Below, piece by piece: positions 1 through 6,230 of a DNA stretch of 7,978 nucleotides. The stretch's first letter is position 1. The number at the start of each line of letters is the position of its first letter. This DNA is from Clostridia bacterium. Lineage in GTDB: Bacteria; Bacillota; Clostridia; Oscillospirales; Acutalibacteraceae. Below the pieces are notes generated by a model that worked only from the letters and a program-made list of their open reading frames with translations, was not told the DNA's origin and searched no databases. Where the stretch lies: NCBI GenBank assembly GCA_017425745.1, contig JAFOXT010000070.1, positions 1 through 7,978 of the forward strand, given 5' to 3'. The position numbers and the translations under genes were made by a program.

Positions 1-662
1 ACATTGTTGAATGCGTGGGAGAGATAGTACTTGCTTACAAAAAACTCGTCGGCAATTTCATTTAAAGTCAGCTTTTCACAGAAGTGCTTGTTTATATATT
101 CCAATACATCGGGAATAATGGAAGAAGAAGCCTCATCCTTCCTGAGTGCACTGCTGCTGTCTATTGTAAGTCGGTTAAGCTCAACGAGAAATCTTAGCAG
201 AATAGCCTCCGAGGCAATTTCAACGGCATATCCGTCGCTTGTGTTTTCAGTGATAAGCTCGTCAAGCATAGCGGAAATATATGACTGCTGAATTTTTGTG
301 GGTCTGAGAAGATTGGTGTGGTCAGGCTGAGAGCTGTCAAAGCAACGGGTAAGACTTGTTTTGTTAAAGCAAAGCTCCGAAAGGTAGTTCTTATTAATCC
401 ATAAAACAATTCTTTCATAATCCTGCTGGTCGGGAGCAATTCTTGGCTGATGAAGCTCAAGAGGATTGATAAGCAGAAGGTCACCGCTTTTTAGCTCGTA
501 GGTTCTGCCTTCAACGCTGTATTCAACACTGCCGCCGATGAAATAATATACCTCGTAAAAGTCGTGCTGATGAACGGGTACACCTTCAAACTTAGCGTCA
601 CGGTAATGGAAAATTTCAAATTTACTGTCAGACATACTCTGTCTCGGGTCAAAAATCTGCAT
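1..662 (-). CDS. AraC-family transcriptional regulator, C-terminus cut by the window edge
   Basis: Reading the minus strand from the ATG at 662-660 gives 220 codons without a stop before the left edge. The N-terminal half is an AraC-type cupin sensor domain: HQHDFYEVYYF at residues 31-41 and LKSGDLLLINPLELH at 57-71 are typical of that fold. Residues 185-220 begin the AraC DNA-binding domain, with the first helix-turn-helix visible as LTLNEIADEFFVSKYYLSHA (199-217 region). The second helix-turn-helix lies outside the window. The start is fixed by an in-frame TGA four codons upstream and a GAGGTG ribosome binding site (673-668) five bases before the ATG. It is transcribed away from the glucuronate operon, so the inference is that it senses a pathway sugar or intermediate and controls the divergent operon and perhaps itself. 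The ligand cannot be read from the sequence. Confidence 0.92.
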   Translation of the reverse strand, partial: MQIFDPRQSMSDSKFEIFHYRDAKFEGVPVHQHDFYEVYYFIGGSVEYSVEGRTYELKSGDLLLINPLELHQPRIAPDQQDYERIVLWINKNYLSELCFNKTSLTRCFDSSQPDHTNLLRPTKIQQSYISAMLDELITENTSDGYAVEIASEAILLRFLVELNRLTIDSSSALRKDEASSSIIPDVLEYINKHFCEKLTLNEIADEFFVSKYYLSHAFNN

Positions 663-680
663 AATTTCACCTCATTTGCT

Positions 681-709
681 ATCATACAGCAACTTTAACA
701 ATGAGTCAA
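681..709 (-). promoter_or_regulatory. Promoter of the AraC-family regulator
   Basis: On the minus strand TTGACT (709-704) is followed after exactly 17 bases by TATGAT (686-681), a close match to the housekeeping sigma consensus. Transcription would begin near 674, giving a leader of only about a dozen bases that starts at the GAGGTG ribosome binding site. The inverted repeat TTGCT-N7-AGCAA (676-692) straddles the -10 box and could be an autoregulatory site. No transcript data are available from sequence alone. Confidence 0.65.
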
Positions 710-722
710 GCAATTTTCACTA

Positions 723-751
723 TTTTTATTGTCAAATATCTGTGATATAAT
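723..751 (+). promoter_or_regulatory. Extended -10 promoter of the glucuronate operon
   Basis: TATAAT at 746-751 is preceded by TG at 743-744 with one base between, forming an extended -10 element (TGATATAAT). A poor -35 (TTTTTA, 723-728) lies 17 bases upstream, which fits a promoter that needs an activator such as an AraC protein. Transcription would start near 758, about 29 bases before the preferred uxaC start codon, leaving room for the ribosome binding site at 769-777. The second TATAAT at 763-768 is too close to the gene to be preferred. Confidence 0.55.
736..748. promoter_or_regulatory. Small perfect palindrome overlapping the operon -10 box
   Basis: ATATC-TGT-GATAT is a perfect 5+3+5 inverted repeat that shares its right end with the extended -10 element. 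Its position is what an operator for a repressor would occupy. It is short and AT-rich, so chance is a real alternative. Confidence 0.25.
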
Positions 752-768
752 TTTTTTGATAATATAAT

Positions 769-777
769 GGAAAGGTG
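769..777 (+). promoter_or_regulatory. Ribosome binding site that decides the uxaC start
   Basis: GGAAAGGTG lies nine bases upstream of TTG at 787, a normal spacing. If GTG at 775 were the start codon, it would sit inside this Shine-Dalgarno sequence and have no other site upstream, where the sequence is AT-only. This favours TTG 787. Confidence 0.6.
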
Positions 778-786
778 TGTGAACTT

Positions 787-2184
787 TTGAAAAAGTTTTT
801 AACCGATGACTTTCTTTTAAAAAACGATATTGCTAAAAAGCTCTATCACTCATATGCTTCAGAGCTGCCCATAATCGACTATCACTGTCACGTAAGTCCC
901 AAGGAAATTTATGAGGACAAGCGCTTTGAAAACATCAGTCAGGTGTGGCTCGGAGGCGACCATTACAAGTGGAGACTTATGCGCTCAAACGGTGTGCCTG
1001 AAGAGTGTATTACAGGAAATATTTCTGACAGAGAGAAGTTCCAGAAATTTGCCGAGCTTCTTCCTAAGGCAATCGGTAATCCGATGTATCATTGGTGCCA
1101 CCTTGAGCTTAAAAAATACTTCGGTTACGAGGGCGTTCTTAACGGTGAAACTGCTGAAGAGGTGTGGAAGCTTTCAAAGGAAGTTCTCGCAAGAGAGGAT
1201 ATGTCTGTAAGAGGTATTATCAAAAAGAGCGGAGTGTGCTTTATCGGTACAACAGACGACCCCATCGACTCTCTCGAATACCATAAGCTTATTGCTGAGG
1301 ACGAAAGCTTCGATACTGTTGTTGCTCCATCATTCAGACCTGACAAGGCTTTCCAGATTGAAAAGAAAGACTTCCCTCAGTATATAGAAAAGCTTTCAGC
1401 AGCTTCAGGTGTTGAAATCAACTCAATGGCTACTCTTAAAAAGGCTATTGCAAACAGACTCGATTACTTCAACCAGAGCGGCTGTAAGGCAAGTGACCAC
1501 GGTCTTAACTATGTTCCCTTCTGTGAAATGAGTGAAGAGGATATGGATAAGGCTCTCGCAAAGGCTCTTAAAGGGGAGGAGACAACTCTCAGCGAGCAGG
1601 AAGCAGTTCTTACTGAAATGCTTGTTTTCTGCGCTGAAAAGTATGCGGAAATGGGCTGGGTAATGCAGCTTCATTATAACTGCCTTAGAAACCCCAACAG
1701 CAAGATGTTCCAGAAGCTTGGTCCCGATACAGGCTTTGACGTAATCGGCCCCAACAACTGTTCTCAGGGTCTTTGCAAGCTTCTTGACAAAATGAACCAA
1801 GGCAAGCTTCCTAAGACAATTCTTTACAGCCTTGATTCTTCTGACAACAGCTTTATTGATACTGTTCTCGGTGCCTTCCAGGGTGAGGGTTATCCCGGAA
1901 CAATCCAGCACGGCAGTGCATGGTGGTTCAACGATACAATGAACGGTATGCGTGAGCAGATGAAGAGTCTTGCTTCACTTTCACTTCTCGGAAACTTCGT
2001 TGGTATGCTTACTGACTCAAGAAGCTTCCTCAGCTACACAAGACACGAATATTTCCGCAGAATACTTTGTCAGCTTATCGGCGAATGGGTAGAGGGCGGA
2101 GAATATCCCGACGATGAGGAAACACTCGGAAAGCTCGTTCAGGATATTTCATACTACAATGCAAAGAATTACTTTAATATATAA
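787..2184 (+). CDS. uxaC: Glucuronate isomerase (uronate isomerase)
   Basis: UxaC interconverts D-glucuronate and D-fructuronate, and also D-galacturonate and D-tagaturonate, as the first cytoplasmic step of hexuronate breakdown. With the TTG start at 787 the product is 465 residues, the usual length, and begins MKKFLTDDFLL, the form expected for this family. An in-frame GTG at 775 would add only MCEL and falls inside the ribosome binding site. Family marks are the amidohydrolase HxH pair (DYHCH, His33 and His35), GTTDDPIDSLEYH in the middle, the segment MFQKLGPDTGFDVIG, and the C-terminal GMLTDSRSFLSYTRHEYFRR, which is close to diagnostic. It is the first gene of the operon, and uxuA follows after 15 bases. 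Lineage members vary around the MQLH...LRN motif; here it reads MQLHYNCLRNPNSK. Confidence 0.96.
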   Translation: MKKFLTDDFLLKNDIAKKLYHSYASELPIIDYHCHVSPKEIYEDKRFENISQVWLGGDHYKWRLMRSNGVPEECITGNISDREKFQKFAELLPKAIGNPMYHWCHLELKKYFGYEGVLNGETAEEVWKLSKEVLAREDMSVRGIIKKSGVCFIGTTDDPIDSLEYHKLIAEDESFDTVVAPSFRPDKAFQIEKKDFPQYIEKLSAASGVEINSMATLKKAIANRLDYFNQSGCKASDHGLNYVPFCEMSEEDMDKALAKALKGEETTLSEQEAVLTEMLVFCAEKYAEMGWVMQLHYNCLRNPNSKMFQKLGPDTGFDVIGPNNCSQGLCKLLDKMNQGKLPKTILYSLDSSDNSFIDTVLGAFQGEGYPGTIQHGSAWWFNDTMNGMREQMKSLASLSLLGNFVGMLTDSRSFLSYTRHEYFRRILCQLIGEWVEGGEYPDDEETLGKLVQDISYYNAKNYFNI

Positions 2185-2199
2185 GAGAGGTAAATACTT

Positions 2200-3246
2200 A
2201 TGAAAATGTCATTCAGATGGTACGGCCAGGACGACCCCGTAACTCTCAGAAATATCGCTCAGATTCCCAATATGAGAAGTATTGTTTCTGCTGTTTACGA
2301 TGTAAAGCCCGGTCAGGTTTGGCCTGAAGAAAGCCTTCAGCAGATGAAAAAGGAATGTGAGGATCACGGCCTTATTTTTGACGTTGTTGAATCAATTCCC
2401 GTTTCAGAAGACATCAAGCTCGGCTCAGCAAACAGAGATGAACTTATCGACGTTTACTGCGAAAACATCAGACGTTGTGCAAAGTACGGTGTTAAGTGCG
2501 TAACCTATAACTTTATGCCCGTATTTGACTGGACAAGAACTCAGCTTGATAAGGAAGACAAAGACGGTTCAACAAGCCTTGTTATGTACTGGGATCAGAT
2601 GAGAGGTCTTGACCCTCTCGTAGACGATATTGACCTTCCCGGTTGGGACGCAAGCTACACAAAGGACGAAATCAAGGACCTTTTCAAGGCTTACGCTGTT
2701 ATCGGCGAAGACGGTCTCTGGGACAACCTCACATACTTCCTTCAGAAGGTTATTCCTGTTGCTGAAGAATGCGGTGTAAGAATGGCTATTCATCCCGATG
2801 ATCCTCCATATCCCATTTTCGGTCTTCCCAGAATCATTACATGCGAAGAGAATCTTGACAGATTCCTTAAGATTGTTGATTCACCTGCAAACTCACTCTG
2901 TCTTTGCACAGGCTCACTTGGCTGCGCAAAGAGCAACGACGTTGTTGCAATGATCAGAAAATACAGTGCTATGGACAGAATCGCTTTCATGCATATCCGT
3001 AACATCAGAATTCTTGATGACGGCTCATTTGAAGAAAGCGGTCACCTTTCAGATTGCGGCAGCCTTGATATGTACGAGGTTGTAAAGGCTCTTGTAGAAA
3101 CAGGCTTTGACGGCTACGTAAGACCTGACCACGGCAGAATGATCTGGGGCGAAACAGGCAGACCCGGTTACGGTCTTTATGACAGAGCTCTCGGTGCAAC
3201 ATATATCAACGGTCTTTTTGAAGCTTGTGAAAAGGCAAACAGATAA
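2200..3246 (+). CDS. uxuA: Mannonate dehydratase
   Basis: UxuA removes water from D-mannonate to give 2-keto-3-deoxy-D-gluconate, using a divalent metal, usually Mn2+ or Fe2+. The 348-residue product starts MKMSFRWYG, the standard opening of the shorter Firmicute form (the enterobacterial enzyme is nearer 394). It is a TIM-barrel protein of the xylose-isomerase-like superfamily. Likely metal ligands are visible at the expected spacing: His198 (AIHPDD), Cys236 (CLCTGS), His265 (MHIRN) and Asp310 (RPDHGR). The motifs GHLSDCGSLDMYEV and DHGRMIWGE complete the family pattern. GAGAGG (2185-2190) is the ribosome binding site, nine bases before ATG. Only 12 bases separate its stop from uxuB, so translation of the two is probably coupled. 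No defect is seen. Confidence 0.97.
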   Translation: MKMSFRWYGQDDPVTLRNIAQIPNMRSIVSAVYDVKPGQVWPEESLQQMKKECEDHGLIFDVVESIPVSEDIKLGSANRDELIDVYCENIRRCAKYGVKCVTYNFMPVFDWTRTQLDKEDKDGSTSLVMYWDQMRGLDPLVDDIDLPGWDASYTKDEIKDLFKAYAVIGEDGLWDNLTYFLQKVIPVAEECGVRMAIHPDDPPYPIFGLPRIITCEENLDRFLKIVDSPANSLCLCTGSLGCAKSNDVVAMIRKYSAMDRIAFMHIRNIRILDDGSFEESGHLSDCGSLDMYEVVKALVETGFDGYVRPDHGRMIWGETGRPGYGLYDRALGATYINGLFEACEKANR

Positions 3247-3258
3247 GGAGGAAGAATA

Positions 3259-4110
3259 ATGCTTAAGAATGTTCTTAACACAGACCTTACAGGTAAGGTT
3301 GCAGTTGTAACAGGTGCAGGCGGTGTGCTTTGCTCAAACTTTGCAAAAATTCTTGCAAGAGCAGGCGCTAAGGTTGCTCTTCTTGATATCAACGAGGAAG
3401 CTGCAAAGGTTTTCGCTGATGAAATTGTAGCAGAAGGCGGAGTTGCAAAGGCTTTCAAGTGTAACGTACTTGATAAAGAAAACTGCTATGCAGTAGCTGA
3501 TGCCGTAAAGGCTGAATTCGGCGACTGCGATATCCTTCTCAACGGTGCAGGCGGTAACAACGCAAGAGCAACAACAGACAAGGAATATTTCTTCCCGGGT
3601 GATCTTGATGAAGACAGCAAAACCTTCTTCAATCTTGATGCTGAGGGCGTAAGCTTTGTGTTCAATCTCAACTTCCTCGGCACACTTATTCCTACTCAGG
3701 CTTTTGCCCGTCAGATGGTTGACAGAGAGGGATGTAACATTATTAACGTTTCATCAATGAACGCATACACACCTCTTACAAAAATTCCCGCATACTCAGG
3801 TGCAAAGGCTGCAATTTCAAACTTTACACAGTGGCTTGCAGTTCATTTCTCAAAGGTAGGCATCAGAGTAAATGCAATTGCTCCCGGCTTCTTCTCAACC
3901 AAGCAGAATGCTGCACTTCTCTTTAACGAAGACGGTTCACCCACACCCAGAACAGGCAAAATTCTTGCTGCAACTCCTATGGGTCGTTTCGGTAAGAGCG
4001 AGGAGCTTGACGGTGCACTTCTCTTCCTTGTAAACAACGAAGCAGCTTCATTTATTACAGGTATTGTTATTCCTGTAGACGGTGGCTTCTCAAGCTATTC
4101 AGGTGTTTAA
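3259..4110 (+). CDS. uxuB: D-mannonate oxidoreductase (fructuronate reductase), short-chain dehydrogenase type
   Basis: This 283-residue short-chain dehydrogenase/reductase most likely reduces D-fructuronate to D-mannonate with NAD(P)H, joining the UxaC and UxuA steps. A Rossmann fold starts at about residue 13. The catalytic residues are in place: Asn138 (NLNFLG), Ser166 (NVSSMNAY), Tyr179 and Lys183 (YSGAK), followed by RVNAIAPGFF and a C-terminal PVDGGF. The glycine-rich loop is unusual, TGAGGVLC rather than TGxxxGxG, and LNGAGGNN replaces NNAG. I believe these are features of this uronate-pathway subfamily. Asp43 after the second strand (LLDIN) suggests NAD(H) preference. It is not the long-chain mannitol-dehydrogenase-type UxuB of E. 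coli, so the step is filled by an unrelated family. AAGGAGG lies seven bases before ATG. The function rests on context plus subfamily resemblance. Confidence 0.88.
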   Translation: MLKNVLNTDLTGKVAVVTGAGGVLCSNFAKILARAGAKVALLDINEEAAKVFADEIVAEGGVAKAFKCNVLDKENCYAVADAVKAEFGDCDILLNGAGGNNARATTDKEYFFPGDLDEDSKTFFNLDAEGVSFVFNLNFLGTLIPTQAFARQMVDREGCNIINVSSMNAYTPLTKIPAYSGAKAAISNFTQWLAVHFSKVGIRVNAIAPGFFSTKQNAALLFNEDGSPTPRTGKILAATPMGRFGKSEELDGALLFLVNNEAASFITGIVIPVDGGFSSYSGV

Positions 4111-4164
4111 TTTTATAAATATTTTTATATCGAATTCACATATATTCAAAGGAGATACATTAAA

Positions 4165-5118
4165 ATGAGTGATATGTTCAAGACAATTTACGAGCTTGGT
4201 ATTATTCCTGTTGTTGCAATTGACGATGCTGACAAAGCAGTACCTCTTGCAAAGGCTCTTCGTGACGGCGGTCTTCCTGCAGCTGAAATTACTTTCAGAA
4301 CTGCTGCCGCTGAAGAATCAATCAGAAGAATTACAGCAGAATGTCCCGACGTGCTTGTTGGTGCAGGTACAGTTCTTACAAAGGAACAGGCTGACAGAGC
4401 AGTTGCTGCCGGTGCAAAGTTCATTGTAACACCCGGCTTCAACCCCGAAATGATTGCTTATATCAAGTCTCTCGGTATTCCCATGATGCCCGGTGCTGCA
4501 ACACCCGGTGAAATGGAACAGGCTATGAGTATGGGTCTTACAAACATCAAGTTCTTCCCTGCAGAAGCTAACGGCGGTGTTGCAAAGCTTAAGGCTCTTG
4601 CAGGTCCCTATCAGGCTGCAAAATGGATGCCTACAGGCGGCGTAAATGCTAAGAATCTCAACGATTACCTTTCATTTGACCGCATTATCTGCTGCGGCGG
4701 CACATGGCTTGCAACAAGCGCTGATATTGCAAAGGGCGACTGGGACGGTATTACTGCTAAGTGCAAGGAAGCAGTTAAAACTATGCTCGGCTTCAAGCTT
4801 CACAGTGTATGCGTTTACGGCAACAACGAAAGTGCAGAAAAGGATGCAAAATTCCTTTGCAATCTCTTCGGCTTTGAATATAAAGAAACAGAGTGCGGTA
4901 TTTCAGCTGACGGTGCAGTGTGCTTCTCAAAGGACGAGAGCGACGCAAAGGGTTGTATCATAATTTCAACTCTTAACGGCAACCGTGCAATGGCTTATGT
5001 TCAGAGAATGGGCGTTGAAATTGATCCCGACATCTGGTACGATGCAAAGGGTAATGTTTCATGCTTCGGTCTCAAGGACACAGTTGCAGGCTTTGAAATC
5101 TGTATTGAACAGAAATAA
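4165..5118 (+). CDS. kdgA: KDPG/KHG aldolase with a C-terminal VOC (glyoxalase-like) domain
   Basis: Residues 1-208 are a class I 2-keto-3-deoxy-6-phosphogluconate aldolase, which splits KDPG into pyruvate and glyceraldehyde 3-phosphate. Visible marks are Glu41 and Arg45 (EITFRT), VGAGTVLT, IVTPGFNPE, the Schiff-base Lys129 in IKFFPAE, and PTGGVNAKN. Bacterial Eda proteins usually end near 210 residues; this one continues to 317. The extra ~105 residues (about 209-317) look like one vicinal-oxygen-chelate module: a first strand LHSVCVYG, then LCNLFGFEYKE, then NGNRAMAYVQRMGVEID and a closing GLKDTVAGFEICIEQ. His213 and Glu311 could correspond to VOC metal ligands. Such tails occur on aldolases of gut clostridia as far as I know, and their role is unclear. 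AAAGGAGAT (4148-4156) precedes ATG. The 54-base gap after uxuB is AT-rich and has no convincing terminator. Confidence 0.93.
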   Translation: MSDMFKTIYELGIIPVVAIDDADKAVPLAKALRDGGLPAAEITFRTAAAEESIRRITAECPDVLVGAGTVLTKEQADRAVAAGAKFIVTPGFNPEMIAYIKSLGIPMMPGAATPGEMEQAMSMGLTNIKFFPAEANGGVAKLKALAGPYQAAKWMPTGGVNAKNLNDYLSFDRIICCGGTWLATSADIAKGDWDGITAKCKEAVKTMLGFKLHSVCVYGNNESAEKDAKFLCNLFGFEYKETECGISADGAVCFSKDESDAKGCIIISTLNGNRAMAYVQRMGVEIDPDIWYDAKGNVSCFGLKDTVAGFEICIEQK

Positions 5119-5132
5119 GGAGGATTTTGACA

Positions 5133-6155
5133 ATGGCTAAAATAGTAACTTTCGGTGAGCTTATGCTCAGACTCGCTCCCAACGGTTATTACCGTTTCTT
5201 CCAGAACGATCAGATGCAGGCAACCTTCGGCGGCGGTGAAGCAAATGTTGCAGTTTCACTCAGTAACTACGGTATGGATGCTTCATTTGTAACAAAGCTT
5301 CCCTCACACGCAATCGGTCAGGCTGCAGTTAACTCACTGCGTGCTCTCGGTGTTGACACAAAGGACATTGTAAGAGGCGGCGAAAGAGTTGGTATCTACT
5401 ACCTTGAAAAGGGTGCTTCACAGCGTGGTTCAGTATGCATCTATGACAGAGCATACTCAGCAATTCAGCTTGCAAAGAGAGAAGATTTTGACTGGGATAA
5501 AATTTTCGACGGTGCAGACTGGTTCCACTTTACAGGAATTACTCCCGCTATCGGCGGTGACCTTGTAAACATCTGTCTTGACGCTTGTAAGGCTGCTAAA
5601 GCTAAGGGTGTAAAGATTTCATGCGACCTTAACTACAGAGGTAAGCTCTGGACAAGAGAGGAAGCAAGAAAGGCTATGACAGAGCTTTGCAAGTACGTTG
5701 ATGTTTGCATTTCAAACGAAGAAGACGCAAAGGACGTATTCGGTATTGAAGCAGAAAACACCGACATTTACGGCGGTAAGCTCAACAAGGACGGCTACAA
5801 GTCAGTTGCAAAGCAGCTTAAGGACACATTCGGATTTGAAAAGGTAGCAATCACTCTTCGTTCATCAATTTCAGCTAACGATAACGATTGGGCAGCAATG
5901 CTTTACGACGGTGAAAACAACTGCTTCTCAAAGGAATATCACCTTCACATCGTTGACCGTGTAGGCGGCGGTGACAGCTTCGGTGGCGGTCTTATTTACG
6001 CACTCCTCAGCGGTAAGGACACTCAGGCAGCAGTTGAATTTGCAGTTGCAGCTTCAGCTCTCAAGCACTCAATTGAAGGCGACTATAACCGCGTAAGCGT
6101 TTCAGAAGTAGAAAAGCTTGCAGGCGGCGACGCTTCAGGCCGTGTTCAGAGATAA
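5133..6155 (+). CDS. kdgK: 2-keto-3-deoxygluconate kinase (PfkB family)
   Basis: The 340-residue product is a PfkB/ribokinase-family sugar kinase that, by context, phosphorylates KDG to KDPG with ATP. The N-terminal substrate region reads FGGGEANVAVSLSNYG (32-47). DLNYRGKLW (165-173) is typical of KDG kinases. The C-terminal PfkB signature is DRVGGGDSFGGG (275-286), with Asp281 as catalytic base. The start is the ATG at 5133, nine bases after AAGGAGG (5117-5123). A TTG two codons earlier is too close to that site. The kdgA stop codon runs directly into the ribosome binding site (TAAGGAGG), so these adjacent pathway genes are probably translationally coupled. Within PfkB the exact substrate is not certain from sequence, but KDG is the only substrate that completes this operon. 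Confidence 0.93.
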   Translation: MAKIVTFGELMLRLAPNGYYRFFQNDQMQATFGGGEANVAVSLSNYGMDASFVTKLPSHAIGQAAVNSLRALGVDTKDIVRGGERVGIYYLEKGASQRGSVCIYDRAYSAIQLAKREDFDWDKIFDGADWFHFTGITPAIGGDLVNICLDACKAAKAKGVKISCDLNYRGKLWTREEARKAMTELCKYVDVCISNEEDAKDVFGIEAENTDIYGGKLNKDGYKSVAKQLKDTFGFEKVAITLRSSISANDNDWAAMLYDGENNCFSKEYHLHIVDRVGGGDSFGGGLIYALLSGKDTQAAVEFAVAASALKHSIEGDYNRVSVSEVEKLAGGDASGRVQR

Positions 6156-6230
6156 ACAAACCCCTGAAAAAATGTAAACAATCCCGTTATGTATACGGGT
6201 AAAATAAACAAAAACAAAGGAGAAACAACA

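Noticed and set aside
763..768. A second perfect TATAAT just before uxaC
   Set aside because: It would start transcription at about 775, inside the ribosome binding site, and has no -35 at a usable distance. The TTGTCA at 729-734 is 28 bases away.
1423..1911. A 162-codon open frame on the minus strand inside uxaC
   Set aside because: It lies wholly opposite a well-conserved uxaC, has no family resemblance, and arises from the codon bias of the real gene.
4114..4129. TATAAA-TATT-TTTATA palindrome between uxuB and kdgA as a terminator
   Set aside because: The stem is all A-T and there is no T-tract. The next gene is the next pathway step, so read-through is expected.
6189..6230. Upstream ATG giving the symporter 14 more residues
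   Set aside because: It lacks a ribosome binding site and lies in the loop of the 6183-6199 hairpin, while ATG 6231 has AAAGGAGA at normal spacing.
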